Shown one piece after another: positions 37,518 to 46,630 of a stretch of 64,000 bases of DNA. Below the pieces are notes generated by a model that was not told the DNA's origin, made no database searches, and worked only from the letters and a program-made list of their open reading frames with translations. This DNA is from Micromonospora ureilytica. Its GTDB lineage: Bacteria > Actinomycetota > Actinomycetes > Mycobacteriales > Micromonosporaceae. Every line of letters starts with the position of its first letter. Within the stretch, counting starts at the first letter, position 1. The position numbers and the translations under genes are program-made. Where the stretch lies: assembly GCF_015751765.1 (NCBI RefSeq), contig NZ_JADOTX010000001.1, forward strand, positions 5,332,001 through 5,396,000. Direction: 5' to 3'.

Positions 37518-38579
37518 TCAGCGGACGGGGTTGACCTGGCCCGGGTGCTGCGCCACCCACTGCGCCAACCGATCCGCACGCAGCGCGGCGAGGAACTCCG
37601 GGCCCTGCTTCGGGTCCAGCGGCAGCCGCGAAGCGTTGCCCGCCGGAGGGCCGACCGGCAGGCTGAGCCCCACCGGGTCGACGCTCTTCAGCTCGGGCAG
37701 CACCGCCACCAGCCTGGTCAGCGGCAGGCCGTCGTCGTCGACCGCCAGACCCTTCCCGGCCGCCGACAGCAGCGCGGTGAGCCGGACCGGATTGGTCAGC
37801 ACGTCCCGCGCGACAGCCGCCCCGATCAGACCGGCGACATAGCGCTGGGCGTTACGGTCCCGGTCGAAGGCGCCATCGGGCAGGTACCGCCGTTGCCGAA
37901 GCAGGTCGACGGCGCCAGCCCCGTCGAGCCGCTGACAGCCGGCCGGGAAGGTTCGGCGGGTGTGCCAGGACCGCACCTCCTCCGGTAGGCACACCTCCAC
38001 CCCGTCGACCGCCTCGGTGATCCTGCGCAGCCCGGCAAAGGTCAGCACCGCGCCGGCGTCGACACGTACCCCGGTCAGGTCGGCGACCACCCGGCGGGTC
38101 AGGTCGTAGCCGGCGTCCAGGTCGGGCCGGGGCTCGGCGGCACCGCTGTAGAACGCGCTGTTGAGCTTCTCGATCCCCCGGCCGGGGATCGACACCTCCA
38201 GGTCGCGCGGCAACGAGATGAGGTACGGCCGGCTCCGGTCGGCCGGGATGTGCACCAGCAGGACGGAGTCCGCCAACCGGTACGACGGTTGCTCGCCGAA
38301 GCCGTCCACCCCGAGCAGCAGGACGTTCAGCGCCCCGGACTGCGCGCCAGCCGGTCGATCGGACAACAACGAGCCAACGACCGGCGGATCGGGGCGCAGC
38401 TGCGGCACCCCGACTCCGAGCGCGGCGAGCAGGGCGAGCGTGACGCCAGCGGCCTGGAACCGCTGCCGGCGGCGACGGCGGACAGCGGCGAGCCGGTCGA
38501 TCGCGACCCGCAGCGGACCGGTCGACGGGGTCAACGGTTCGTGCCGAACGAACGCGGCACGCAGGTCATCCTCGATCAT
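37518..38579 (-). CDS. LytR-CpsA-Psr (LCP) family protein
   Basis: 353 residues. A cytoplasmic N-terminus of about 45 residues resembling an anti-sigma segment (MIEDDLRAAFVRHEPLTP), one membrane helix, then an LCP domain: LNVLLLGVDGF, DSVLLVHIPADRSRPYLISLPRDLEVSIP, GIEKLNSAFYSGA, and RQRRYLPDGAFDRDRNAQRYV with conserved Arg/Asp residues. LCP proteins attach wall polymers to peptidoglycan. ATG two bases after the sigma factor stop, so this pair is one operon; the N-terminus may bind the sigma factor. Confidence 0.87.
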   Translation of the reverse strand: MIEDDLRAAFVRHEPLTPSTGPLRVAIDRLAAVRRRRRQRFQAAGVTLALLAALGVGVPQLRPDPPVVGSLLSDRPAGAQSGALNVLLLGVDGFGEQPSYRLADSVLLVHIPADRSRPYLISLPRDLEVSIPGRGIEKLNSAFYSGAAEPRPDLDAGYDLTRRVVADLTGVRVDAGAVLTFAGLRRITEAVDGVEVCLPEEVRSWHTRRTFPAGCQRLDGAGAVDLLRQRRYLPDGAFDRDRNAQRYVAGLIGAAVARDVLTNPVRLTALLSAAGKGLAVDDDGLPLTRLVAVLPELKSVDPVGLSLPVGPPAGNASRLPLDPKQGPEFLAALRADRLAQWVAQHPGQVNPVR

Positions 38580-38581
38580 GT

Positions 38582-39061
38582 TCACGCCTCCACGTACTCG
38601 GCCCGGAGCGTCGCCAGGGCCCGCGAGATGGACGAACGGACGGTCCCGACGGCACAGCCGAGGATGTCGGCGATCTCGACGTCGGGCAGGTCCTCGTAGT
38701 AGCGCAGCACCAGAGCGGCCCGCTGCCGACGCGGCAGCCGGGACAGCCAGGACCAGACCTGATCCCGGTCCACGGCGGACTGGGCATGGTCGGTGGGCAT
38801 CGGCACCGACGCGTCGGGCTCCCCGCGCAACAGCACCCGGCGGACCCACGAGCCGCGCCGCCAGTCGACGTACTGGTTGGTGAGCATCCGGCGTACGTAA
38901 CGCTCGGGTGAGTCAGCCCGGGCGACCCGACGCCAGTTGAGCTGGACCCGGACCATGGTCTCCTGGACCAGATCCTGAGCCTGGTGCGGATCGCCGGTCA
39001 GCATCACCGCATACCGCAGCAGCGGGGCCAGCCGCATGTCCGCGAACTCCTCGTACGTCAC
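38582..39061 (-). CDS. ECF sigma factor, SigE-like family
   Basis: 159 residues. Region 2: FADMRLAPLLRYAVMLTGDPHQAQDLVQETMVRVQLNW; region 4: LSRLPRRQRAALVLRYYEDLPDVEIADILGCAVGTVRSSISRALATLR. It belongs to the short actinobacterial SigE-type ECF group. GTG with GGGAGG upstream. Coupled to the LCP gene; divergent from the second LPITG protein gene, which it may control. Confidence 0.93.
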   Translation of the reverse strand: MTYEEFADMRLAPLLRYAVMLTGDPHQAQDLVQETMVRVQLNWRRVARADSPERYVRRMLTNQYVDWRRGSWVRRVLLRGEPDASVPMPTDHAQSAVDRDQVWSWLSRLPRRQRAALVLRYYEDLPDVEIADILGCAVGTVRSSISRALATLRAEYVEA

Positions 39062-39242
39062 TGCACCTCCCGGGGGCTCCTGCCAGAGATGACGGGAGCG
39101 GACCGATCGAACATTGCGGTGACGCTGATCAGCCTTTCGGTTCGTCTTCCCGGAGGGGCGGCTCTGAGGGCTGCCGTCAGCCTTAGCGGTTCCTTAAGAT
39201 CCACGGGCTCCACCTGATCCCCCAACTGGAGGAATCCCCCTC

Positions 39243-40802
39243 ATGCTCACCCACTCCACCCGGCGTTGGCTCGCCGGTCTGGGCGTAGCAGGCGCGTTCG
39301 TCGCCGCCTCCGCCAGCCCGGCCGTCGCCGCCGAGGCTCCTTTCGAAATCGCCACGCACGATCTGCTCGTCGCGCCCGGTCACACCGACTACGGCTACGT
39401 CTACGCTCAGCCGACTGATACGGAGTCCGAACTGACGTTTGGTCGGACCTCCGTGGACGTCGACCTGTCCGCGGTCGCCGGCATTGCCACGGTGGAGCCG
39501 ACGTGGGGCTGGACCTGCGACGTTTCCCCGACCAAGCTGCACTGCGAGACCGACGTCGAGGAGGGCCAGTCGCCCTGGTTCGACTACATGGTCACGGCCA
39601 AGGACGACGCGAAGCCAGGGCAGAAGGGCTCCCTGGCGATCAGCATCACCGCCGGCGGTAAGACCGCCAAGGCGACGTCCGCCGTCACCATCGCCGAAGG
39701 CGTCGACCTGGCGAGCGACCCGACCACCGAGGGTAGCGGCGCTCCGGGTGGCACCGCTGGCCTGCCGGCCGCCGTTCGCAACGCCGGTGAGACCCCGGTC
39801 GATGGCGCTGTCCTCGTCATCCAGGCCGAGTACCTCGCCGCCTACGGCGGGGACTTCTCGAACTGCAAGTCAGACGAGTGGGGCATGGCCTCCTTCTGCA
39901 AGTTCGACACGAAGATCGAGCCGAACAAGGCGTACAAGCTCTCCGAGAACCTGCCCATCAAGGTCGCCCCGGAGGCACGCACGGATGCCAGCTTCCCGGT
40001 CGTGCTGAACTGGTGGACCACGGACGACTGGGAGCTGGCTTTCAAGGACTGGTTCCTGGACGTCAAGCCCGGCAAGGGCGAGCAGCTTCGTCTGGTCGAG
40101 CAGTCCGTGCAGAGTGCGCGGGCGCCGCAGACCGACCTGGACCAATCGAACGACACCACCATCGGAACCGTCCGGGTCACCGGTGGCAACCACGCGGACC
40201 TTTCGACCAAGGGCGCGACCGCGAGTGGCAAGAAGGGCGACGAGGTCACCGTCGAGCCGAGCTTCACCAACCTGGGGCCGGCTACGCTCGAGTATCTGGG
40301 CCAGGGGACGCCGGGCCTCCGGCTCGAGGACCTGCCCGTCCGGGTGTCCGTTCCGGCCGACACGACTGTGGTCGAGGCTCCCTTCGACTGCGTGCCGTTC
40401 GCGCCTGAGAAGGAGTGGGACCCGTGGACCGCGCCGTGGGGCGAGCCGGGTGCCAAGGAGTACGCCTGCCAGGTCCTTGAGAGCTGGAAGGACGACGACA
40501 CCTCGTACTCGTTCCTGCTCCGGATCGACAAGGTCGTCCCGGACGCGGCGGGTGCCATCACCACCTCGCTGACCGGTGACCCGAACAAGAGCAACGACAC
40601 TGCGAAGATCGTCATCAACCCGACCTCCCCGGATGGCGGCAACGGCGGAGGCGACGGCGGTGACGGTGACGGTGACGGTGGCTCGCTGCCGATCACCGGT
40701 CAGTCCACCGGCCTGATCGCCGGCCTCGGCGCGCTGCTGCTCGCCGCGGGCGTCGGCGGCTACCTGGTGGCCAAGCGCCGCCGGACCCGCTTCGTCGCCT
40801 GA
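39243..40802 (+). CDS. LPITG-anchored surface protein (second)
   Basis: 519 residues. Signal peptide ending PAVAA, two DUF11/Ig-like stretches (AAVRNAGETPVDGAVLV; PSFTNLGPATLEYLG), an Asp/Gly-rich spacer and the sorting signal LPITG, TGLIAGLGALLLAAGVGGYLVA, KRRRTRFVA. About the same length and layout as the first copy but with clearly different middle sequence, so an old duplication. Less GC-rich than most genes here. ATG with GGAGG ten bases upstream. Confidence 0.85.
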   Translation: MLTHSTRRWLAGLGVAGAFVAASASPAVAAEAPFEIATHDLLVAPGHTDYGYVYAQPTDTESELTFGRTSVDVDLSAVAGIATVEPTWGWTCDVSPTKLHCETDVEEGQSPWFDYMVTAKDDAKPGQKGSLAISITAGGKTAKATSAVTIAEGVDLASDPTTEGSGAPGGTAGLPAAVRNAGETPVDGAVLVIQAEYLAAYGGDFSNCKSDEWGMASFCKFDTKIEPNKAYKLSENLPIKVAPEARTDASFPVVLNWWTTDDWELAFKDWFLDVKPGKGEQLRLVEQSVQSARAPQTDLDQSNDTTIGTVRVTGGNHADLSTKGATASGKKGDEVTVEPSFTNLGPATLEYLGQGTPGLRLEDLPVRVSVPADTTVVEAPFDCVPFAPEKEWDPWTAPWGEPGAKEYACQVLESWKDDDTSYSFLLRIDKVVPDAAGAITTSLTGDPNKSNDTAKIVINPTSPDGGNGGGDGGDGDGDGGSLPITGQSTGLIAGLGALLLAAGVGGYLVAKRRRTRFVA

Positions 40803-40816
40803 TCCACCCGCACCAC

Positions 40817-40853
40817 CGGTGCCCCGTCGACCACCACGGTCGGCGGGGCACCG
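40817..40853. terminator. Hairpin terminator after the second LPITG gene
   Basis: Sixteen-base stem with one G-U pair (40817-40832 with 40838-40853), five-base loop, 15 bases after the stop codon. Confidence 0.8.
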
Positions 40854-40930
40854 TCGTTGGGCCCCACGGCGCGGGCGGGTGGTGACGGGCCGGTCCGGCG
40901 CGGCCGGGGCCCTGGGCTTCGGTACCCTTT

Positions 40931-41752
40931 GTGGCCGTGGACACAGCTGAGAAGACCCGCGCTCTCGTGGAGAGCGTCGCACTGAACCCGCTCGATCCCA
41001 AGGATCTGTTGCAGACCTTCGGGCTGATCGGCGTGTGGGTGATCCTCTTCGCCGAGACCGGCCTGCTGGTGGGCTTCTTCTTCCCGGGTGACTCGCTGCT
41101 GTTCCTCGCCGGGGTCGCCTCGTCACCGGTGGCGGACGCGATCTTCGGCGACGGCACCCGCCTCTCCCTAGCCGGCCTGCTGATCGGTGGGCCGATCTGC
41201 GCGATCATCGGCGCGCAGTTGGGGCACTGGCTCGGCGCGCGGTACGGCCGGCCGATGTTCGAGCGGCCGAACTCCCGGCTCTTCAAGAAGGAGTACGTGG
41301 AGAAGGCCGAGTACTACTTCCAGAAGTTCGGCCCGGCGAAGGCCGTCGTGCTGGCGCGCTTCATTCCGATCGTCCGGACGTTCCTCAACCCGGTCGCGGG
41401 CGCGCTCGGCATGCCGGCCAAGCAGTTCCTGCTCTGGAACATCGTCGGCGCGGTGCTCTGGGTGGACGGCATCCTGCTGATCGGCTACCTGCTGGCCGAG
41501 CAGATCTACCAGGCCATCGGCGACAAGATCGACCACTACATCCTGCCGGTGGTGGCCCTGATCATTCTGATCTCGGTGCTGCCGATCTTCTTCGAGTTCC
41601 TTCGCGACCGGCGGGCTCGTAAGCGCGGCGAGGCGGTCGCGGTGGTCGCGGCGGCCAGTGCCGCTGGCGCGGTGGAGGCGGCCCGCGAGGCGTTCGACCA
41701 CGACCGGCACCAGCACGGCCACCAGCGCCCGGAGCACGGTCAGGATCGTTGA
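40931..41752 (+). CDS. DedA-family membrane protein (third)
   Basis: 273 residues. A more typical DedA than the two at 15-18 kb: VWVILFAETGLLVGFFFPGDSLLFLAG at the N-terminus, GAQLGHWLGARYGRPMF, FQKFGPAKAVVLARFIPIVRTFLNPVAG with the conserved arginines, and a His-rich C-terminal tail (DHDRHQHGHQRPEHGQ) that could bind metal. GTG at 40931; a second GTG at 40937 is possible. Confidence 0.9.
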   Translation: MAVDTAEKTRALVESVALNPLDPKDLLQTFGLIGVWVILFAETGLLVGFFFPGDSLLFLAGVASSPVADAIFGDGTRLSLAGLLIGGPICAIIGAQLGHWLGARYGRPMFERPNSRLFKKEYVEKAEYYFQKFGPAKAVVLARFIPIVRTFLNPVAGALGMPAKQFLLWNIVGAVLWVDGILLIGYLLAEQIYQAIGDKIDHYILPVVALIILISVLPIFFEFLRDRRARKRGEAVAVVAAASAAGAVEAAREAFDHDRHQHGHQRPEHGQDR

Positions 41753-41759
41753 GGTACGA

Positions 41760-41795
41760 CGACGGCCGGCCCCCTGGTGCGGGGGTCGGCCGTCG
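41760..41795. terminator. Hairpin terminator after third DedA gene
   Basis: Fifteen-base stem with one G-U pair (41760-41774 with 41781-41795), six-base loop. Confidence 0.75.
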
Positions 41796-41916
41796 GCATG
41801 TCGAACCCGGCCTCCGGTGGTGCGACCGGGGACGAGCAGGTGTCAACCACCGGTGGCGCCACCCCTGGCTCGCCACCGGACGCCGCCCCGGCTCGGGACG
41901 GCGTGTAGTGCCTACG

Positions 41917-42294
41917 TCAGCGGGCCTTCTTGGTGGCTCGCTTACGCGGCGGGGTCAGCAGGTCGGCGATCGTCGCGATCGCACTCGGGACCAGGCTGTA
42001 GTACGCCCAGACACCGCGCTTCTCCCGCTGCAACAAGCCGGCCTCGGTGAGGATACGCAGGTGATGACTGACCGTCGGCTGAGAGAGGCCGAGCGGCGCC
42101 GTCAGGTCACAGACGCACGCCTCGCCCTCGGGGGCCGACTGGATCAGGCTGAGCAGCCGCAACCGAGCAGGATCAGCAAGGGCCTTGAGGACCCCGGCGA
42201 GACGCTCGGCATCGGCACGTTCGATCGGCTCGCCGTTTAGCGGCGAGATCTGAGGCATAGTCATTTCGGCCAACGCAGTTCCCACGTATTCCAT
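41917..42294 (-). CDS. ArsR/SmtB-family metal-responsive repressor
   Basis: About 125 residues. Winged helix VLKALADPARLRLLSLIQ ... DLTAPLGLSQPTVSHHLRILTEAGLLQREKRGVWAYYSLV. The CVCDL motif in helix alpha-3 is the cysteine pair used by ArsR/CadC-type metal sensors. The C-terminus is Lys/Arg-rich. Start is uncertain: ATG at 42294, GTG at 42285 or ATG at 42264. No obvious metal transporter is adjacent, so the target lies elsewhere, unless it acts on the DedA gene with the His-rich tail. Confidence 0.9.
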   Translation of the reverse strand: MEYVGTALAEMTMPQISPLNGEPIERADAERLAGVLKALADPARLRLLSLIQSAPEGEACVCDLTAPLGLSQPTVSHHLRILTEAGLLQREKRGVWAYYSLVPSAIATIADLLTPPRKRATKKAR

Positions 42295-42351
42295 CCTTCC
42301 ACCAGCAGCATCGATCCGCCTGCATATCAGCAGATCCGAATCGGCAGACTT

Positions 42352-42891
42352 TTACGCCACAAGGCCGAGGTCAGCCAACGTATAGGCCGCCCGGTACGGC
42401 AATCCGGCGGCTCGCACCGCGTCGCCGGCGCCTCGATCAACAATAACCACCACGCCCACGACTTCCGCCCCGGCCTCGCGAAGTGCCTCGACAGCGGTCA
42501 AGACACTTCCGCCCGTCGTGGATGTGTCCTCCACTGCCAACACACGTCGGCCGGCCACCTCCGGTCCCTCGATCCGCCGCTGAAGACCGTGGGCCTTGCC
42601 CGCCTTGCGCACCACAAAGGCGTCCAGGGCCCGGCCGGTCGGAGCGGCGGCGTGAAGCATCGAGAGCGCGACAGGGTCCGCGCCCAGGGTGAGGCCCCCG
42701 ACGGCGTCGAACTCCCAGTCGGCGGTGAGGTCGAGCAACACCCGGCCGACCAGAGGAGCGGCCCGGTGATGGAGCGTGACGCGCCGCAGATCCACGTACC
42801 AGTCTGCCTCGCGCCCCGACGAGAGCACGACCCGTCCGTGGACCACAGCCAGGTCGGTAATGAATTTACGCAGGTCGTCGTGGTCCCCCAT
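42352..42891 (-). CDS. pyrE: Orotate phosphoribosyltransferase
   Basis: 179 residues. Converts orotate and PRPP to OMP in pyrimidine synthesis. PRPP motif VLAVEDTSTTGGSVLTAVEALREAGA; FVVRKAGKAHGLQRRIEG carries the catalytic-loop lysines; LSSGREADWYVDLRRV is the N-terminal orotate-binding part. ATG at 42891 (MGDHDDLRKFITDL) is chosen over upstream in-frame codons for its family match. Not linked to other pyr genes here. Confidence 0.92.
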   Translation of the reverse strand: MGDHDDLRKFITDLAVVHGRVVLSSGREADWYVDLRRVTLHHRAAPLVGRVLLDLTADWEFDAVGGLTLGADPVALSMLHAAAPTGRALDAFVVRKAGKAHGLQRRIEGPEVAGRRVLAVEDTSTTGGSVLTAVEALREAGAEVVGVVVIVDRGAGDAVRAAGLPYRAAYTLADLGLVA

Positions 42892-43060
42892 GGCGATAGA
42901 GGTTACTGCGCAACTCTGAACGCCGTGTGCGGGGTCCACCCTGCTCAGCCCCGAGAGGAACCGATGACTGGCGATGTTCGACTACGCTCAGCAACTGGGC
43001 CGACAACGGCGCGCCAGCGCCGTTGTATCGCCCACTCGGGGTCGACGGGCCGGTCGAGGC

Positions 43061-43870
43061 TCAGCGCTCGTCGCGACCGATCCGGCCGCGGGTGTCCCGC
43101 GCGACCGCCTGGAGCAGCCGTCGCGGCGCGTGTCGCATGCCGGCGACGACCACCTTGTACTTCCACGCCGGGATGCTGACCATCTTGCCTTTGCGCAGGT
43201 CACGTAGGGCTTCGTCCACCACGTCCTCGGCCCGCAGCCACAGCCACTCCGGCGTCTTGGACATGTTGATGCCGGCCCGCTGGTGGAATTCCGTGCGGGT
43301 GTAACCGGGGCAGAGCGCCATCACCTGAACGCCGAACGGTCGCGCCGACTGGCCGACCGACTCACTGAAGTTGGTGACCCACGCCTTGCTGGCCGAGTAC
43401 GTCGATCCGGGCATCGCCGTACCGAACCCGGCGACCGAAGAGACATTTATCACTGCCCCATTTCGCCGTTCAGTCATCGGTCGTAGTGCAGCCAGGGTGA
43501 GCCGCATGACTGCGTGCACGTTGAGCCGCAACAGTCGCGCCTCGTCCTCCGCGGTGGAACGCAGGAACGGTTTGTTCAGGCTGATGCCCGCATTGTTGAC
43601 CAGCAGATGCACCGGGCTGCCATCGGCGAGTCGCTGCTCCACGGTGGCGCAGCCGTCGTCGGTGGACAGATCCGCTGAGATCGTCTCCACCTCGCGGCCG
43701 AACGCGGCACCCAGCTCGGTGGACAGCTCGGTCAGCCGCGCCGCGTCGCGGGCAACCAGCACCAGGTGCCAGCCGTCGGCGGCCAGTCGCCGGGTGAACG
43801 CCGCGCCGATGCCGGCGGTGGCCCCGGTGATCAGGGCTCGGCGCTCGGCAGTCGTGGGGTCGAGCGTCAC
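43061..43870 (-). CDS. Short-chain dehydrogenase/reductase
   Basis: 269 residues. Classical SDR: TGATAGIG cofactor motif, NNAGIS, NVSSVAGFGT with catalytic Ser, and YSASKAW with Tyr and Lys. The end (KGKMVSIPAWKYKVVVAGMRHAPRRLLQ) is typical of membrane-associated SDRs acting on lipids or ketones. GTG at 43870. It may share a transcript with the membrane protein gene upstream (ten-base gap). Confidence 0.92.
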   Translation of the reverse strand: MTLDPTTAERRALITGATAGIGAAFTRRLAADGWHLVLVARDAARLTELSTELGAAFGREVETISADLSTDDGCATVEQRLADGSPVHLLVNNAGISLNKPFLRSTAEDEARLLRLNVHAVMRLTLAALRPMTERRNGAVINVSSVAGFGTAMPGSTYSASKAWVTNFSESVGQSARPFGVQVMALCPGYTRTEFHQRAGINMSKTPEWLWLRAEDVVDEALRDLRKGKMVSIPAWKYKVVVAGMRHAPRRLLQAVARDTRGRIGRDER

Positions 43871-43880
43871 GGGGCGGTCC

Positions 43881-44537
43881 TCACCTGGGCGGGTACGGGG
43901 GCGCGGGTGGCGCCGACGGGGGCTGGTGCGGGGCGGGCGTGAACCTGGGCGGTGCGGTTGGCGCCGTCGAGCGGTGGCGGCCGAACCAGCTGTTCGCCGC
44001 CGGCAGCGCCAGCAGCGTAGCTACTACAAGGTAACCGAGCCCCTGTGCGACGGAAAGCCCGGCGTTGAGCGGGATCCACCAGGACGGGTACGCATCGCCG
44101 ATCAGGCCCAGCAACTCGGCGAGAGACTCCTCGCCGGAGCCCAGTTGCAGTGGCGCGGCCCGTTCACCGACGACCACCGCCACGCTGCAACAGCCGGCGA
44201 GCAGGCCGAGCCCGCTGACCACCCAGGTCGCCACCCGGACGCCGTTGCGACCGGTCAGCAGCCCCAGAGCCAGGCCGGCGAGCAGCAGCGCGGAGAGCGC
44301 CGCCACCACCGCCGTCAGCACCGCGGAGGCGCGGAGCAGAGTCACCACGTCGTCGATCTGCTCCGGGCTCGCCGAGGTGTCGCGGCCGGCGGAGCGGAAC
44401 GCGTCGACAGTTCCGCCCAGCACCACCAGGTCGACCACGGCGTACGCGAGCGCGACGACCGCCATCACCAACAGCACGGCCGCGGCCGACAGGACGGCGG
44501 CGGGCCGGCGGGCCGGTGCCGATTGGGGGTACGACAC
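43881..44537 (-). CDS. Four-helix membrane protein with proline-rich tail (copy A)
   Basis: 218 residues, about four membrane helices (AVLLVMAVVALAYAVVDLVV; LTAVVAALSALLLAGLALGLL; VATWVVSGLGLLAGCCSVAVVV; GLGYLVVATLLALPAANSWF) and a Pro-rich C-terminus. The order VATWVVSGLGLL...CC and LALPAANSWF matches the next gene (ITTWIVGGIMVCC; LALPKANPFF), so these are tandem paralogs. GTG with GGAGGG upstream. Function unknown. Confidence 0.72.
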   Translation of the reverse strand: MSYPQSAPARRPAAVLSAAAVLLVMAVVALAYAVVDLVVLGGTVDAFRSAGRDTSASPEQIDDVVTLLRASAVLTAVVAALSALLLAGLALGLLTGRNGVRVATWVVSGLGLLAGCCSVAVVVGERAAPLQLGSGEESLAELLGLIGDAYPSWWIPLNAGLSVAQGLGYLVVATLLALPAANSWFGRHRSTAPTAPPRFTPAPHQPPSAPPAPPYPPR

Positions 44538-44609
44538 GACGAATCCCTCCGGTAGGCGTCGGGTTGCAACCTACTCGGAGGGATCGTCTGCGTCGTGCTT
44601 ATCGAGCCG

Positions 44610-45377
44610 TCAGCTCGTCGACGGCGGGGTTGACCCGGGCCGGTCCGTGGGCGGCGTGTCGTCCGGTCGATCCCCGGCCGGCGGCGGCGGGTAGCTCGGC
44701 TCCCCACTCGACGGATAACCCGGCTCACCGGACGCCTGCGGGTAACCGGGCTGACCCGGCGCCTGCGGGTGGCCCGGGTAGCTGGCACCCGGCGTCGGCG
44801 GCTCCCAGCCCGCGGTCTGCTTGCGGAAGAACGGGTTCGCCTTCGGCAGCGCCAGCAGCACCAGCGCCGTGATCAAGGTGATCAGGCTGAGCACGTTGAG
44901 CACGTTGCTGACCGGGCTGACCCAGGAGGGCAGGGCCTCCTCCAGCCGGCGCTGGATCTCCTCGGGGCTCGGCCCGTCGCCGGTGTTCCCGCCACCGGTG
45001 TTGAAACCGCCGGCCGCGTTGCTGAGCAGGCCACCGCCCACGCAGCAGACCATGATGCCGCCGACGATCCAGGTGGTGATCCGGGCGGCGTTGCGGCCCT
45101 GGTTGTTGAACAGGGCCAGCACGCCCAGCACGACCGCGAGCAGCAGCAGGACGATGCTGCTGCCAATGCCGATGACGACGAAGACGTCGGCCACCTGGTC
45201 GCCGTCGGTGGTGCTGCCCGCGTACGCCTCACGAAGCGCGTCCCGCGTCTGCCCAAAGGTGCTGAGCGTGATGATCAGACTGATCACCTGGAGTGCCAGG
45301 AACACGAAGAGCAGGTAACTGGAAATCGACACGATGGATGGCCGCTGACGGGCCGGCGTGCTCTGGGAATCGACCAC
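44610..45377 (-). CDS. Four-helix membrane protein with proline-rich tail (copy B)
   Basis: 255 residues; four hydrophobic segments and a C-terminal tail of Pro/Gly/Tyr repeats (YPGHPQAPGQPGYPQASGEPGYP). Same helix order and spacing as the protein downstream. Similar proline-rich tails occur in actinobacterial envelope proteins that meet cytoplasmic partners. GTG with AAGGAG upstream. It is 72 bases ahead of copy A and likely co-transcribed with it. Confidence 0.72.
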   Translation of the reverse strand: MVDSQSTPARQRPSIVSISSYLLFVFLALQVISLIITLSTFGQTRDALREAYAGSTTDGDQVADVFVVIGIGSSIVLLLLAVVLGVLALFNNQGRNAARITTWIVGGIMVCCVGGGLLSNAAGGFNTGGGNTGDGPSPEEIQRRLEEALPSWVSPVSNVLNVLSLITLITALVLLALPKANPFFRKQTAGWEPPTPGASYPGHPQAPGQPGYPQASGEPGYPSSGEPSYPPPPAGDRPDDTPPTDRPGSTPPSTS

Positions 45378-45470
45378 GATTCTCCTTCCCTAAGATCGCG
45401 CCCACACCGTATCGACAACCGGCCGGTTCGGCATGCCGTGACGAGCCCGGCGCGCCCCTTCCGGTCCGGC

Positions 45471-46091
45471 TCAGCGGGCCTCGGGCGTGGGGCGGATCGT
45501 CAGGTCGGCGGGGTCGAGCAGGTCACCGCGGGCCACCCGCCAACTCTCTTCGCCGTACGCCTCGAAGGAGAGTCGTGCGGCGCCACCGGACTGGTAGTCG
45601 TGGTAGCGCATGGTGCCGGTCGACGGCAGGTCGGTCTCTCCGGTGGCTGTGTAACGCGCCTGCCCGGTCTCGGCCCAGGTGTAGCGCCGGCCGCCGAGTT
45701 CGATGGTCGGGGCGCCGGGAGTGACGGTGGCGCCCGGTTCGGCGGTCCAGAGCACCAGTTCGAGTTCGAGGCCGTCCTCCACGGAGAGCCGGTGGCGGGT
45801 GCCGGAGTCGTCGTCGAGCAGGTGCTGCACCCAACTCCAGTCGCCCTCGACCAGGCGGATCGTGGCGCTCACCGCGTACTCCCGATTGCGGATCCGCACG
45901 CGGTCGCCCGGGGTCAGGCGGAGCGGGCCGCCGCGCGGCGACTCCGCCGCGCCACCGCGCGCGGACCGTCCGGTCGGTGGCAGGCCGCCGGGCCGGGCCG
46001 TCGCCCGCCGGCGGGCCCGCGCGACGAGCAGGACCACGACCACCACGAGTACGGCAAGCGCCGCCACCAGGCACGTCACCAGCACGTCCAC
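45471..46091 (-). CDS. DUF4178-like membrane-anchored protein
   Basis: 206 residues. One N-terminal membrane helix (VTCLVAALAVLVVVVVLLVA), a basic linker, then a beta-rich domain (LTPGDRVRIRNREYAVSATIRLVEGDWSWVQHLLDD ... TGTMRYHDYQ) that looks like DUF4178. Function unknown. GTG start at 46091. It lies beside another small conserved gene on the same strand. Confidence 0.7.
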   Translation of the reverse strand: MDVLVTCLVAALAVLVVVVVLLVARARRRATARPGGLPPTGRSARGGAAESPRGGPLRLTPGDRVRIRNREYAVSATIRLVEGDWSWVQHLLDDDSGTRHRLSVEDGLELELVLWTAEPGATVTPGAPTIELGGRRYTWAETGQARYTATGETDLPSTGTMRYHDYQSGGAARLSFEAYGEESWRVARGDLLDPADLTIRPTPEAR

Positions 46092-46212
46092 CCGACTACC
46101 TCCCCAGGTTCGTCGGCGCAGACGGTAACAACCTTCGGCACCCTCGGGACCCGTACCGTGACCGACAGCTCAACTACCGATGGCACCGGCGACGTCGCCC
46201 GGTGTGCGCGGC

Positions 46213-46593
46213 TCAAGCTGCGGCGAGCCGACGACTGGCGTAGGTGCCCAGGGTTTCCCGGTCCATCACGCAGCCGACGAAGGTGGTGAACTCGCTCGGG
46301 TCGTCCCGCAGCGACGTCCAGGCCGCTCGGGCCGCCGCCGGGTCGACGCGCTCCAGCAGCGTGGCCGCGTACGCCCGGCCGGCGGGTGTGCCGTCGGCCA
46401 GCACCCGGTCGAGCTGGCGGCGTACCTCCTCGGGGTGGTCGTCGAGAGCGGCCGACACCCGCTCGTACGCCTCCGTCACCGGCAGCAGAGCCCCGGCGAT
46501 GCCAACTCCTCCGAACGCGAGCGTGTCAGCCGCCACCAATGTGTCGACGGCCGCACCAAGTTCCCGCTCCCACTTCTTCCCAATCCCGAACAT
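46213..46593 (-). CDS. Small conserved actinobacterial protein
   Basis: 126 residues beginning MFGIGKKWERELGAAVDTLVAAD and containing a helical region LDRVLADGTPAGRAYAATLLERVDPAAARAAWTSLRDD like a HEAT-type pair. No catalytic motif is recognised. ATG at 46593. Similar small proteins appear beside DUF4178 genes in actinomycetes, which fits the gene downstream. Confidence 0.65.
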   Translation of the reverse strand: MFGIGKKWERELGAAVDTLVAADTLAFGGVGIAGALLPVTEAYERVSAALDDHPEEVRRQLDRVLADGTPAGRAYAATLLERVDPAAARAAWTSLRDDPSEFTTFVGCVMDRETLGTYASRRLAAA

Positions 46594-46630
46594 GCCCCAA
46601 CTCTTTCCCCGCCCACCCCACTTCGACCCC

